Shown: positions 7,987 through 17,367, numbered from the stretch's first letter. The stretch: DNA of 64,000 nucleotides from Camelimonas abortus (GCF_042647165.1 NZ_JBHRUV010000046.1), one strand, 5' to 3'. Program-made: numbers and translations. The notes: generated by a model not told the origin, from the letters alone.

Positions 7987-10410
7987 ATGACCACTATGAA
8001 GCCTCGCCAGCCTGCGGCTCCCGGAACCGTCGCCGACTATCCGGTTCTGCCCCTGCGCGACATCGTCGTGTTCCCACACATGATCGTTCCGCTCTTCGTG
8101 GGGCGGGAGAAGTCCATCCGTGCGCTGGAGGAGGTGGTCCGGACCGACCGTCACATTCTGCTGGCCACGCAGAAGGACGCGTCCGAGGATGATCCCGATC
8201 CGTCGGCCATCCATGAAGTCGGCGCCATCGCCAGCGTGCTGCAGCTGCTGAAGCTGCCGGACGGCACCGTCAAGGTGCTCGTGGAAGGCGCCGGCCGCGC
8301 CCGCGTGAAGCAGTACCTGCGCACGGACGAATTTTACGAGGCCACCGCCGAGGTGCTGGGCGACGAGCCCGGCGACAGGGTTGAGGTCGAAGCCCTCGCG
8401 CGCTCGGTCGTCAGCGAGTTCGAAAACTACGTCAAGCTCAACAAGAAGGTGTCCCCGGAGGTGGTGACCGCGGTCACCCAGATCGAGGATCCTTCGCGGC
8501 TGGCCGACACCGTCGCCTCGCATCTCGCCGTCAAGATCGGCGAGAAGCAGGCGCTGCTCGAGACCACCTCGGTCTCGGCGAGGCTGGAGCGCATTCTCGG
8601 CCTGATGGAGAGCGAGATCTCCGTCCTGCAGGTGGAGAAGCGCATCCGCACGCGCGTGAAGCGCCAGATGGAGAAAACCCAGCGCGAGTACTATCTGAAT
8701 GAGCAGATGAAGGCCATCCAGAAGGAGCTGGGCGACGAGGACGGCCGCGACGAGCTGGCGGAGATCGAGGAGAAGATCAACCGCACGAGGCTCTCCCGCG
8801 AGGCCCGCGACAAGGCCATGGCCGAGCTGAAGAAGCTGCGGCAGATGTCGCCGATGTCGGCGGAGGCCACGGTCGTGCGCAACTACCTCGACTGGCTGCT
8901 GGGCATTCCGTGGAACAGGCGGTCGCGGGTGAAGAAGGACCTGGCCGAGGCGCAGCGCGTCCTCGATGCGGATCACTTCGGCCTCGACAAGGTGAAGGAG
9001 CGCATCATCGAATATCTGGCGGTGCAGCAGCGCGCCAACCGCCTGACCGGCCCGATCCTGTGCCTCGTCGGCCCGCCCGGCGTCGGCAAGACCTCGCTCG
9101 GCAAGTCGATCGCGAAGGCCACGGGGCGCGAGTTCGTGCGCGTGTCGCTCGGCGGCGTGCGTGACGAGGCCGAGATCCGCGGTCACCGGCGCACCTACAT
9201 CGGCTCGATGCCCGGCAAGATCATCCAGGCCATGCGCAAGGCCAAGACGTCCAATCCGCTCATCCTGCTCGACGAGATCGACAAGATGGGCATGGACTAC
9301 CGGGGCGACCCGTCGGCGGCGCTGCTGGAGGTGCTGGATCCGGAGCAGAACAAGGCGTTCAACGACCATTACCTGGAGGTGGACTACGACCTCTCCAACG
9401 TGATGTTCGTCACCACCGCCAACACGCTGAACATCCCGGCGCCGCTGCTGGACCGCATGGAGACCATCCGTCTGGCCGGCTACACCGAGGAGGAGAAGCT
9501 GGAGATCGCCCGGCGCCACCTCATTCCGGAGGCCCTGTCCCGGCATGGCCTGTCGGAGAAGGAGTGGTCGATCGACGACGAGGCGCTGCTGTTCCTCGTG
9601 CGGCGCTACACCCGTGAGGCCGGCGTGCGCAACCTGGAGCGCGAGCTCTCCAACCTGATCCGCAAGGCGGTGAAGGAGATCGTGCTCGGCAAGGCGGAGA
9701 AGGTGACGGTCACCGTCGACAGCCTCGAGACCTTCCTCGGCGCGCCCAGGTATCGCTACGGCGAGGCGGAGACCGAGGACCAGGTGGGCGTGGTCACCGG
9801 TCTGGCGTGGACCGAGGTGGGCGGCGAGCTGCTGACCATCGAGGGCGTCATGATGCCCGGCAAGGGCAAGATGACGGTCACCGGCAACCTGCGCGACGTG
9901 ATGAAGGAGTCGATCTCCGCCGCCGCGTCGTGGGTGCGCTCGCGCTCGGTGTCGCTCGGCATCAAGCCGCCGCTGTTCGAGACGCGGGACATCCACGTGC
10001 ACGTGCCGGAGGGGGCGACCCCGAAGGACGGTCCGTCCGCGGGCATCGCCATGGCCACGGCCATCGTCTCGGTGATGACCGGCGTGCCGGTGCGGCGCGA
10101 CGTGGCCATGACCGGCGAGGTGACCCTGCGCGGCCGGGTGCTGCCCATCGGCGGCCTCAAGGAGAAGCTGCTGGCGGCGCTGCGCGGCGGCATCCGCACG
10201 GTGCTGATCCCCGAGGACAACGCCAAGGATCTGGCCGAGCTGCCCGAGAGCCTGAAGAAGGGGCTCGAGATCATCCCGGTTTCGCGCATGGATCAGGTGA
10301 TCGGGCACGCGCTCGTGCGCAAGCTGGAGCCGGTTGACTGGACGCCTCCGGAGGAGACGCCCGCTCCGGCGCCCGCTCCGGCCGGCGCCGGCAGCGTGGT
10401 GGCGCACTGA
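7987..10410 (+). CDS. lon: Lon ATP-dependent endopeptidase
   Basis: An 807-residue cytoplasmic AAA+ protease that degrades misfolded and regulatory proteins. The N-terminal substrate-binding (LAN) domain starts PVLPLRDIVVFPHM. Walker A is GPPGVGKT (362-369) and Walker B is ILLDEIDKMG. The protease dyad is Ser684 in PKDGPSAG and Lys727 in GGLKEK, with the same 43-residue spacing as E. coli S679/K722. The tail is Pro/Ala-rich. The ATG at 7987 is preceded by AGGAGAAAGG; a second in-frame ATG at 7996 is possible. It is followed by a clear terminator and then hupB, the usual order. Confidence 0.97.
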   Translation: MTTMKPRQPAAPGTVADYPVLPLRDIVVFPHMIVPLFVGREKSIRALEEVVRTDRHILLATQKDASEDDPDPSAIHEVGAIASVLQLLKLPDGTVKVLVEGAGRARVKQYLRTDEFYEATAEVLGDEPGDRVEVEALARSVVSEFENYVKLNKKVSPEVVTAVTQIEDPSRLADTVASHLAVKIGEKQALLETTSVSARLERILGLMESEISVLQVEKRIRTRVKRQMEKTQREYYLNEQMKAIQKELGDEDGRDELAEIEEKINRTRLSREARDKAMAELKKLRQMSPMSAEATVVRNYLDWLLGIPWNRRSRVKKDLAEAQRVLDADHFGLDKVKERIIEYLAVQQRANRLTGPILCLVGPPGVGKTSLGKSIAKATGREFVRVSLGGVRDEAEIRGHRRTYIGSMPGKIIQAMRKAKTSNPLILLDEIDKMGMDYRGDPSAALLEVLDPEQNKAFNDHYLEVDYDLSNVMFVTTANTLNIPAPLLDRMETIRLAGYTEEEKLEIARRHLIPEALSRHGLSEKEWSIDDEALLFLVRRYTREAGVRNLERELSNLIRKAVKEIVLGKAEKVTVTVDSLETFLGAPRYRYGEAETEDQVGVVTGLAWTEVGGELLTIEGVMMPGKGKMTVTGNLRDVMKESISAAASWVRSRSVSLGIKPPLFETRDIHVHVPEGATPKDGPSAGIAMATAIVSVMTGVPVRRDVAMTGEVTLRGRVLPIGGLKEKLLAALRGGIRTVLIPEDNAKDLAELPESLKKGLEIIPVSRMDQVIGHALVRKLEPVDWTPPEETPAPAPAPAGAGSVVAH

Positions 10411-10427
10411 TCCGCCTTTCGTCTAAT

Positions 10428-10454
10428 GCCCCGGCCCCTGGCCGGGGCTTTTTT
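10428..10454 (+). terminator. Intrinsic terminator after lon
   Basis: The stem GCCCCGGCC/GGCCGGGGC (10428-10448, loop CCT) is followed by TTTTTT (10449-10454), 17 bases after the lon stop codon. Confidence 0.92.
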
Positions 10455-10593
10455 CTTCACGGACGCGAGAATCTGGCTTCTGGCGGGCGTTTCCACCCTT
10501 TTGGGCCTTGCGCTCCGGCCCATTACGGGCAAAACCAGTGAACGGGCGACGGATAAGCCTGTCCACCCAGTCGCCGCAGGCCAGGCAGCGCGC

Positions 10594-10608
10594 CGGTCGC
10601 GACGACCG
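10594..10608. repeat. Short palindromic repeat, copy 2
   Basis: CGGTCGCGACGACCG, identical to 5149-5163, and the similarity continues on both sides (CC before, C-Y-GCC after). It lies about 70 bases before hupB. Confidence 0.5.
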
Positions 10609-10678
10609 CCGCCCGCAGACCTGAATCATGGACCCGACGAACGCCCGCGACGCGGCGTTTGCATCTGGAGGACGATTG

Positions 10679-10957
10679 ATGAACAAAGGCGATCTTGTTG
10701 CAGCCGTCGCTGAAAAGGCTTCGCTGAGCCGCGCCCACGCGGGCGAGGCTGTGGAAGCCGTGTTCGCCGCCATCACGGACGCCCTGAAGAAGGGCGATGA
10801 GGTCAAGCTCGTCGGTTTCGGCACGTTCTCCGTCGCAGACCGCGCCGCCGGCACCGCGCGCAATCCCCGCACCGGCGAAACCATCAAGGTGCCTGCGTCG
10901 AAGGCGCCGAAGTTCAAGCCTGGCCAGGGTCTGAAGGACGCCGTCAACGGCAAGTGA
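10679..10957 (+). CDS. hupB: DNA-binding protein HU
   Basis: A 92-residue nucleoid protein that bends DNA without sequence specificity. The family signature is visible: the N-terminal helices (MNKGDLVAAVAEKA), GFGTFSVADRAAGTARNPRTG with the DNA-intercalating arm and its proline (ARNPRTGE), and the C-terminal KFKPGQGLKDAVN helix. The ATG at 10679 has GGAGGA seven bases upstream. The longer open frame upstream is ignored because HU proteins start here. It stands alone between the lon terminator and its own terminator. Confidence 0.97.
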   Translation: MNKGDLVAAVAEKASLSRAHAGEAVEAVFAAITDALKKGDEVKLVGFGTFSVADRAAGTARNPRTGETIKVPASKAPKFKPGQGLKDAVNGK

Positions 10958-11013
10958 CCGCCGCCCCCTCCGGCCCCGGGCCGGAGCGTCCGCCAGTCTC
11001 CCCGGTGATCCGG

Positions 11014-11045
11014 AAATGAGCCCGGCCGCGCGGCCGGGCTCATTT
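11014..11045 (+). terminator. Intrinsic terminator after hupB
   Basis: A 15-base-pair perfect inverted repeat, AAATGAGCCCGGCCG against CGGCCGGGCTCATTT. The symmetry (A run on one side, T run on the other) would let it act in both directions. Confidence 0.8.
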
Positions 11046-11189
11046 CGTCTGGAGGGGAAAAGCGGGCGGCGCGGCTGTGGACAGGCGCGCCGGCCGGCGG
11101 CGGCCGCGACCCGACTCTGGTTTTTGCCGGCGGCTTGATGTAGATGGACCGCACGGCGCAGGTCCCGTCCGGGACGCGCCGCTGGCGAT

Positions 11190-11265
11190 GGGCGGTTAGC
11201 TCAGCTGGTAGAGCATCTCGTTTACACCGAGAGGGTCGGCGGTTCGAGCCCGTCACCGCCCACCA
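11190..11265 (+). tRNA. tRNA-Val (UAC)
   Basis: A 76-base tRNA. The acceptor stem is GGGCGGT/ACCGCCC, the D arm is TAGCTCAGCTGGTAGAGC, the anticodon loop TTTACAC gives anticodon UAC, the T loop is GGTTCGAGCC, and CCA is encoded (11263-11265). Confidence 0.97.
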
Positions 11266-11401
11266 TCATCGCGCCGCGGCCTCCGCATCTGTCGCCGCAT
11301 CTGTCCTGAAACATTCCGTTTTCCGCGCCGCCGGCGACATGCGCCCTCGCGCGCGCAGCCGCCGCCGGACGTCGCCCCGGGGAGGGCTGCGTCATGGCGA
11401 C

Positions 11402-11425
11402 AAAAAAAGGCGCGTCTTGCGCGCC
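11402..11425 (-). terminator. Intrinsic terminator of tRNA-Asp
   Basis: On the minus strand, GGCGCG-CAAGA-CGCGCC is followed by TTTTTTT (complement of the A run 11402-11408). It lies about 37 bases after the 3' end of the tRNA. Confidence 0.8.
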
Positions 11426-11461
11426 CCGGACAATTCGCTGCTGTTCTGGATCAGGAGAAAG

Positions 11462-11538
11462 TGGCGAGAGTGACGGGGCTCGAACCCGCGACCTCCGGCG
11501 TGACAGGCCGGCGCTCTGACCAACTGAGCTACACCCCC
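11462..11538 (-). tRNA. tRNA-Asp (GUC)
   Basis: A 77-base tRNA on the minus strand. It has the D arm TAGCTCAGTTGGTCAGAGC, anticodon loop CTGTCAC (GUC), T arm GCGGGTTCGAGCCCCG (G-C rich), discriminator G and encoded CCA. The acceptor stem GGGGGTG/CACTCTC contains two G-U pairs, slightly weaker than usual, but the rest is canonical. Confidence 0.95.
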
Positions 11539-12348
11539 GAACAGACGTCCTCGCCGCCGGTGAGTTGCGGTTTACGGGCCGCCTCCCGCGGTGTCAAGCG
11601 CGACGGACCGCAGTTTCCGGCCGGGCGTTGTGGATAGAGGAGCGAAGCAGCGCCCGGTCATATGTTTGCCCACGGGAGAACATGTCCTTTCCGTGCGGCC
11701 CGCCGCCGGCCTGCCGCCGGCCCGCCGGGGCGGGCCGGGCGGGCGCGGCGTGGATTCGCCCGGGAATCCCCGCAGCGCCGGGCGCCCGCCCCCTGGCGCG
11801 CCCGCGGCGGCGGAAACCGCGGGCGAGGGGGGGAGGGGGGCGAAGGGCGCCGTGCGCCGGCCGGGCGGGACGACTCAGGGACGGGCGGGCGCCGGGCCCG
11901 TGGCCCCGGCGGCGCCGGCGAGGGCAGGCGGGCTGCGACGTCGTGGCGCTGCGCCGGCCGGCCCGGGCGCGGCCGGGGGCGCAGGCGCGTCCCGCGGGCG
12001 CCGCGCGCAGGCCAGGCGCAGGCTCAACCGGTTGAAATACTGCGCCTGCGCGGGCGCGCGCGGGCGGAAGCGGCGGAAAAAGCGCGCCGCGACGGAGCGA
12101 AAAAACATCCGCCGGCTGCGGTTACACATGCAACAATAGGAAGTTTTCGAGGCGACACTTGCACGAGTTTGGCCCCTGCGTTAAGCCTGCCCCGCAGCTA
12201 CGAACTGTTCCAAGAAAGCGCGGAGGCGATCTCCGGCGGCGAGACCAGGCGGCCGGGCGACTCTCCGTCGTGAAACGGAGCGGCAGGGCTCACGGCGCCG
12301 CGCGCGCATGGCGCCCCGGCGGCTGGGGCCCGGGAGAATGGGTGCAGT
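11539..12348. other. Long GC-rich region upstream of nuoA
   Basis: 810 bases with no gene I can support. Bases about 11690-12090 are extremely G+C-rich with long open frames on several frames that read as Arg/Ala/Pro/Gly low-complexity shadows. From about 12110 the composition drops toward AT (GTTACACATGCAACAATAGG). TTGCAC (12159-12164) with TAAGCC 17 bases downstream (12182-12187) is a weak promoter candidate for the nuo operon. Confidence 0.5.
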
Positions 12349-12714
12349 ATGCACAGCTTGCTCAACGACTATCTTCCCCTCGTGGTCTTCATGGGCGTGT
12401 CGCTGGTCATCGGCCTTGCGCTCCTTGTCGCGCCGTTCCTGCTGGCGTTCCGGAATCCGGACCCCGAGAAGCTGTCCGCGTACGAGTGCGGCTTCAACGC
12501 GTTTGACGACGCGCGCATGAAGTTCGACATCCGCTTCTATCTCGTCGCCATCCTTTTCATCATCTTCGACCTTGAGGTCGCCTACCTGTTCCCGTGGGCC
12601 ATCGGCTTCGGCGAGCTCGGCGCCTTCGGCTTCTGGTCGATGATGCTGTTCCTCGCGGTTCTCACCGCCGGTTTCGCCTATGAATGGCGCAAGGGAGCCC
12701 TCGAATGGGATTGA
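12349..12714 (+). CDS. nuoA: NADH-quinone oxidoreductase subunit A
   Basis: A 121-residue membrane subunit of complex I with three transmembrane segments: residues about 9-31, 64-85 and 90-110. The conserved loop KLSAYECGFNAFDDARMKFD, with its cysteine, is intact, as is FDLEVAYLFPWA. The ATG at 12349 gives the standard N terminus. It is the first gene of a 15-kb nuoA-N operon and overlaps nuoB by 10 bases. Confidence 0.97.
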   Translation: MHSLLNDYLPLVVFMGVSLVIGLALLVAPFLLAFRNPDPEKLSAYECGFNAFDDARMKFDIRFYLVAILFIIFDLEVAYLFPWAIGFGELGAFGFWSMMLFLAVLTAGFAYEWRKGALEWD

Positions 12715-13283
12715 TTGGCAAAGGCGCCGCCGTCGCTCCGGCTCCGCGCGGCGTGATCGACCCGGCCACCGGCAAGCCCGTTGGCTCTGACGATCCGTTC
12801 TTCACCGGCATCAGTGACGAGCTCGCGGACAAGGGCTTTCTGGTCACCTCGACCGACGAGCTGATCCAGTGGGCCCGCACCGGCTCGCTGATGTGGATGA
12901 CCTTCGGTCTGGCCTGCTGCGCCGTGGAGATGATGCAGGCCTCGATGCCGCGTTACGACGTGGAGCGCTTCGGCTTCGCCCCGCGCGCCAGCCCGCGCCA
13001 GTCGGACGTGATGATCGTCGCCGGCACGCTGTGCAACAAGATGGCGCCGGCCCTCCGCAAGGTTTACGACCAGATGCCGGAGCCGCGTTACGTCATATCC
13101 ATGGGCTCCTGCGCCAACGGCGGCGGCTACTATCACTATTCCTACTCCGTGGTGCGCGGCTGCGACCGCATCGTTCCGGTCGACGTCTACGTGCCCGGGT
13201 GTCCGCCCACCGCCGAGGCGCTGCTCTACGGCATCCTGCTGCTGCAGAAGAAAATTCGCCGCACGGGCACGATCGAACGCTGA
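12705..13283 (+). CDS. nuoB: NADH-quinone oxidoreductase subunit B
   Basis: A 192-residue subunit that carries the terminal 4Fe-4S cluster N2 near the quinone site. The four ligands are readable: tandem C71-C72 (LACCAVEMM), C136 (MGSCANGGG) and C166 (VPGCPPTAEALLYG). The ATG at 12705 is preceded by AAGGGAGCCC and overlaps the 3' end of nuoA by 10 bases, indicating coupled translation. An in-frame ATG at 12684 would add seven residues and is less likely. Confidence 0.97.
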   Translation: MGLIGKGAAVAPAPRGVIDPATGKPVGSDDPFFTGISDELADKGFLVTSTDELIQWARTGSLMWMTFGLACCAVEMMQASMPRYDVERFGFAPRASPRQSDVMIVAGTLCNKMAPALRKVYDQMPEPRYVISMGSCANGGGYYHYSYSVVRGCDRIVPVDVYVPGCPPTAEALLYGILLLQKKIRRTGTIER

Positions 13284-13396
13284 CCGGCGTCGCCCCCGGG
13301 CGGCGCTTCCGCCCCGGGCGGGGCGGGCGTGAAGGGCTGATGCAGCCGTGACGGCGCCAGCCGCCGGACCAGGGCGCAGGTTTGATTGGATGGATT

Positions 13397-14074
13397 ATGT
13401 CAGAGGCAAGCCTCAACCAGACAGGTCGTAACCAGGCGGACGCCGAAGCCGCGGCCCTTGGCGCGCGCGTCATGGGCGCGCTGGCCGCCCGTGGCGTCGA
13501 CGCCGGCGTGGAGGCGAAGGCCGATCACGGTGAGCTCACCCTGCTTGCGCCGGCGGAGCGCGTCGTGGAGCTGGCGCAGGCGCTGCGCGACGATCCGGCC
13601 CTGCGTTTCGTGTGCCTGATCGACGTGTGCGGCGTCGACTGGCCGTCGCGGGAAAAGCGCTTCGACGTGGTGTATCATCTGCTGTCGCCGACGCTGAACG
13701 CCCGGCTGCGCGTGAAGGTCCAGACCGACGAGCGCACGCCGGTGCCCTCCGTGGTGGGGGTGTTCCCCTCGGCCGACTGGTACGAGCGCGAGACCTGGGA
13801 CATGTACGGGGTGATCTTCTCCGGTCACCCGGACCTGCGCCGCCTGCTCACCGACTACGGCTTCGAGGGGCATCCGCTGCGCAAGGATTTTCCGCTCAGC
13901 GGCTTCGTCGAGCTGCGTTACGACGACGAGCAGAAGCGCGTGGTATACGAGCCCGTGTCGCTGCGCCAGGAGTTCCGCCGCTTCGACTTCCTGTCGCCCT
14001 GGGAGGGGCCTGACTACATGCTGCCGGGCGACGAGAAGGCGGCTGGCCAGAAGGATCCGGGAAAAGCGTCATGA
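13397..14074 (+). CDS. nuoC: NADH-quinone oxidoreductase subunit C
   Basis: A 225-residue peripheral-arm subunit (30-kDa subunit family), separate from NuoD rather than fused as in E. coli. The signature ERETWDMYGVIFSGHPDLRRLLTDYGFEGHPLRKDFPL is intact and lies at about 130-165. The ATG at 13397 (MSEASLN) was preferred to a TTG at 13382. It follows nuoB by 113 bases, and its stop overlaps the nuoD start (ATGA). Confidence 0.96.
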   Translation: MSEASLNQTGRNQADAEAAALGARVMGALAARGVDAGVEAKADHGELTLLAPAERVVELAQALRDDPALRFVCLIDVCGVDWPSREKRFDVVYHLLSPTLNARLRVKVQTDERTPVPSVVGVFPSADWYERETWDMYGVIFSGHPDLRRLLTDYGFEGHPLRKDFPLSGFVELRYDDEQKRVVYEPVSLRQEFRRFDFLSPWEGPDYMLPGDEKAAGQKDPGKAS

Positions 14075-15261
14075 GCGAACACCAGCTCCGCAATTTTTCG
14101 ATCAACTTCGGCCCGCAGCACCCGGCGGCGCACGGCGTGCTCCGCATGGTGCTGGAGCTTGACGGCGAGGTGGTCGAGCGCGTCGATCCCCATATCGGCC
14201 TGCTGCACCGCGGCACCGAGAAGCTGATCGAGTACAAGACCTACGCCCAGGCGACGCCCTATTTCGACCGCCTCGACTATGTGGCGCCGATGAACCAGGA
14301 GCACGCCTTCGTGCTCGCCGCCGAGAAGCTGCTCGGCGTGGAGGTTCCGCGCCGCGGCCAGCTCATCCGCGTGCTCTATTCGGAGATCGGCCGGCTGCTC
14401 TCGCACCTGCTCAACGTCACCACCTTCGCGATGGACGTTGGCGCGCTCACCCCGCCGCTGTGGGGCTTCGAGGAGCGCGAGAAGCTGATGATCTTCTACG
14501 AGCGCGCCAGCGGCGCGCGCATGCACGCCAACTATTTCCGCATCGGCGGCGTGCGCCAGGACCTGCCGCCGGACCTCATCGACGACATCGAGGCGTTCTG
14601 CGACCCGTTCCTGAAGACCCTCGACGACCTCAACCGCCTGGTCACCGGCAACCGCATTTTCAAGCAGCGCACCGTGGACATCTCGCCGGTGACGCTCGAA
14701 GAGTGCTGGGCGCGCGGCTTCTCGGGCGTGATGGTGCGCGCCGCCGGCGGCGAGTGGGACCTGCGCAAGGCGCAGCCCTACGAGTGTTACGAGGAGATGG
14801 ATTTCGACATCCCCGTCGGCAGGCACGGCGACTGCTTCGACCGCTACTGCGTGCGCATGGAGGAGATGGTCCAGTCCGTGCGCATCATGCGCCAGTGCAT
14901 CGACAGGCTGCGCGCTCCGGACGGGCAGGGGCCGGTGCTGACCACCGACCACAAGATCGCGCCGCCGCGGCGCGGCGAGATGAAGCGCTCCATGGAGGCG
15001 CTCATCCATCACTTCAAGCTGTTTACCGAAGGCGTTCACGTTCCCGCCGGCGAGGTTTACGCCGCGGTGGAGGCGCCGAAGGGCGAGTTCGGCGTGTACC
15101 TGGTGTCGGAGGGCGGCAACATGCCCTACCGCTGCAAGATCAGGGCGCCGGGCTTCGCCCATCTCGCGGCCATGGATTTCCTGTCGCGCGGCTACATGCT
15201 GGCCGACGTCTCGGCGATCTTGGGCTCACTCGACATCGTGTTCGGCGAGGTGGACCGGTGA
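14071..15261 (+). CDS. nuoD: NADH-quinone oxidoreductase subunit D
   Basis: A 396-residue 49-kDa-family subunit that forms the quinone cavity with NuoB. It has FGPQHPAAHGVLRMVLELDGE near the N terminus, including the quinone-site histidine, and LHRGTEKLIE. The C terminus carries the family motif ending DIVFGEVDR. Normal length. The ATG at 14071 overlaps the nuoC stop by four bases. Confidence 0.97.
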   Translation: MSEHQLRNFSINFGPQHPAAHGVLRMVLELDGEVVERVDPHIGLLHRGTEKLIEYKTYAQATPYFDRLDYVAPMNQEHAFVLAAEKLLGVEVPRRGQLIRVLYSEIGRLLSHLLNVTTFAMDVGALTPPLWGFEEREKLMIFYERASGARMHANYFRIGGVRQDLPPDLIDDIEAFCDPFLKTLDDLNRLVTGNRIFKQRTVDISPVTLEECWARGFSGVMVRAAGGEWDLRKAQPYECYEEMDFDIPVGRHGDCFDRYCVRMEEMVQSVRIMRQCIDRLRAPDGQGPVLTTDHKIAPPRRGEMKRSMEALIHHFKLFTEGVHVPAGEVYAAVEAPKGEFGVYLVSEGGNMPYRCKIRAPGFAHLAAMDFLSRGYMLADVSAILGSLDIVFGEVDR

Positions 15262-15317
15262 CCGGCCCGCGTCCTGAAAGCCAGCCTGCTGGCGTCTGCA
15301 AGGGATTTGCGTAAGTC

Positions 15318-15977
15318 ATGAGCGTACGTCGTCTGGCCCCGCCCGAGTTACAGCCGGCTGAGTTCGCCTTCACGCCGGAGAACGCCGCGTGGGCCGCAGC
15401 CCAGATCGCCAAATATCCGGAGGGTCGCCAGCGCTCGGCGGTCATTCCGCTGCTGTGGCGGGCCCAGGCCCAGGCCGGCGGCTGGCTGCCCCGGTGCGCC
15501 ATCGAGCACGTGGCCGACCTGCTTGGCATGCCCTACATTCGCGCGCTCGAGATCGCGACCTTCTACACCATGTTCCGCCTGGAGCCGGTGGGCCGCTTCT
15601 TCGTGCAGCTGTGCGGCACCACCCACTGCATGGTATGCGGCGCCCATGACCTGCGCGCGGCGCTGCAGGAGTTCATCGGTCCCGAGAACACCGTGACCGC
15701 CGACGGCAATTTCAGCTGGCAGGAGGTTGAGTGCCTCGGCGCCTGCTGCAACGCGCCGATGGTGCAGATCAACGACGACTATTACGAAGATCTTACGCCG
15801 GAGATCCTGATCGGCGTCCTGAAGGATCTCGCCGCGGGCAGGCCGGTGAAGCCCGGGCCGCAGCAGGGCCGCAACGCGGCCGAGCCGAAGGGCAGGCTGA
15901 CCTCGCTGACCGATCCGTCGCTTTATGACGGTTCGGTGGTCGGCGCGTGGCGCGCCAGGTTCGCGCAGAAGGACTGA
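15318..15977 (+). CDS. nuoE: NADH-quinone oxidoreductase subunit E
   Basis: A 219-residue 24-kDa-family subunit of the NADH-oxidising module with a thioredoxin-like fold. The 2Fe-2S ligands are C99 and C104 (QLCGTTHCMVC) and C139 and C143 (ECLGAC). The last 50 residues extend beyond the core fold, as is common in alphaproteobacteria. The ATG at 15318 follows a 56-base gap after nuoD. The stop lies four bases before the nuoF start. Confidence 0.96.
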   Translation: MSVRRLAPPELQPAEFAFTPENAAWAAAQIAKYPEGRQRSAVIPLLWRAQAQAGGWLPRCAIEHVADLLGMPYIRALEIATFYTMFRLEPVGRFFVQLCGTTHCMVCGAHDLRAALQEFIGPENTVTADGNFSWQEVECLGACCNAPMVQINDDYYEDLTPEILIGVLKDLAAGRPVKPGPQQGRNAAEPKGRLTSLTDPSLYDGSVVGAWRARFAQKD

Positions 15978-15981
15978 GGCC

Positions 15982-17280
15982 ATGCTGTCGGACAAGGATC
16001 GCATCTTCACCAATCTCTACGGCCTCCATTCCCCTGGCCTGCAGGAGGCCATGCGCCGCGGCGCCTGGGACGGCACGAAGTTCCTGCTTGAGATGGGGCG
16101 GGACTGGATCATCGACGAGATGAAAAAGTCCAACCTGCGCGGCCGCGGCGGCGCCGGCTTCCCCACCGGCCTGAAATGGTCGTTCATGCCGAAGCAGGGC
16201 GACCGGCCGCACTATCTGGTCATCAACGGCGACGAGTCGGAGCCGGGCACCTGCAAGGACCGCGAGATCCTGCGCCACGATCCGCACCTGCTCATTGAAG
16301 GCGCGATGCTCGCCGCCTTCGCCATCGGGGCCCACGCCGCCTACATTTACATCCGCGGCGAGTTCATCGCCGAGCGCGAGGCGCTGCAGCGCGCCGTGGA
16401 CGAGGCGTACGCCGCCCGTCTCATCGGCAAGGACAACATCCACGGCTATCCGTTTGATTTTTATATCCACCACGGCGCCGGCGCCTATGTCTGCGGCGAG
16501 GAGACGGCGCTGCTGGAGAGCCTTGAGGGCAAGAAGGGCATGCCGCGGCTGAAGCCGCCGTTCCCGGCCAACATGGGCCTCTACGGCTGCCCGACCACGG
16601 TCAACAACGTGGAGTCGATCGCCGTCGCCGGCACGATCCTGCGGCGCGGCGCCGAGTGGTTCAACAGCATCGGCCGGCCCAACAACGTCGGTCCCAAGCT
16701 GTTCGGCATCTCCGGCCACGTGAACACGCCCTGCGTGGTGGAGGAGGCGATGGGCATCCCGTTCCGCGAGCTCATCGAGCGTCATGGCGGCGGCGTGCGC
16801 GGCGGCTGGGACAACCTGCTGGGCATCATTCCCGGCGGCGCCTCGTGCCCGGTCATTCCCGCGCACCTGTGCGAAGACCTGATCATGGACTTCGACGGCT
16901 GCCGCGCCGCCACCTCCAGCTTCGGCACCGGCGGCGTGCTGGTGATGGACAAGTCCACGGACATCATCCGCGCCATCGCCCGCCTGTCGTACTTCTTCAA
17001 GCATGAGAGCTGCGGCCAGTGCACGCCGTGCCGCGAAGGCACCGGCTGGATGTGGCGCGTCGTCAGCCGCATGGCCGAGGGCCGCGCCCACAAGCGCGAG
17101 ATCGACATGCTGTTCGACGTCAGCAAGCAGATCGAGGGGCACACCATCTGCGCGCTGGGCGACGCCGCGGCGTGGCCGATCCAGGGCCTGATCCGTCACT
17201 TCCGTCCGGAGATCGAGAAGCGGATCGACCAGTATGCGGCCAATCCGCATCCCGACCCGCTGCCGGCGGCGGCCGGATAA
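15982..17280 (+). CDS. nuoF: NADH-quinone oxidoreductase subunit F
   Basis: A 432-residue 51-kDa-family subunit that binds NADH, FMN and 4Fe-4S cluster N3. The FMN/NADH loop GRGGAGFPTG is at 54-63, YVCGEETALLESLEGKKG follows, and the cluster ligands are C344, C347, C350 (SCGQCTPCREG) and C390 (TICALGD). The ATG at 15982 is placed directly after the nuoE stop, with GAAGGACTGAGG as RBS context. Confidence 0.97.
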   Translation: MLSDKDRIFTNLYGLHSPGLQEAMRRGAWDGTKFLLEMGRDWIIDEMKKSNLRGRGGAGFPTGLKWSFMPKQGDRPHYLVINGDESEPGTCKDREILRHDPHLLIEGAMLAAFAIGAHAAYIYIRGEFIAEREALQRAVDEAYAARLIGKDNIHGYPFDFYIHHGAGAYVCGEETALLESLEGKKGMPRLKPPFPANMGLYGCPTTVNNVESIAVAGTILRRGAEWFNSIGRPNNVGPKLFGISGHVNTPCVVEEAMGIPFRELIERHGGGVRGGWDNLLGIIPGGASCPVIPAHLCEDLIMDFDGCRAATSSFGTGGVLVMDKSTDIIRAIARLSYFFKHESCGQCTPCREGTGWMWRVVSRMAEGRAHKREIDMLFDVSKQIEGHTICALGDAAAWPIQGLIRHFRPEIEKRIDQYAANPHPDPLPAAAG

Positions 17281-17367
17281 GGGCCGCACCGCCAACCCGT
17301 TCGCGCCGGCCGGCGGGCCGACGCCGCAAGTTCAAGGGCCCAACGTCGCCTGAGACGGAAGGAAGCC

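Noticed and set aside
6292..10407. A 1371-codon open frame on the minus strand across clpX and lon
   Set aside because: It lies fully antisense to two clear genes and has the His/Leu/Arg/Gly-rich composition of a shadow frame in high-GC coding DNA. Similar long antisense frames over the nuo genes, rnj and others were rejected for the same reason.
11662..12273. A 203-codon open frame upstream of nuoA
   Set aside because: The product is Arg/Gly/Ala/Pro low-complexity, several other frames are open over the same bases, and there is no RBS or recognisable family.
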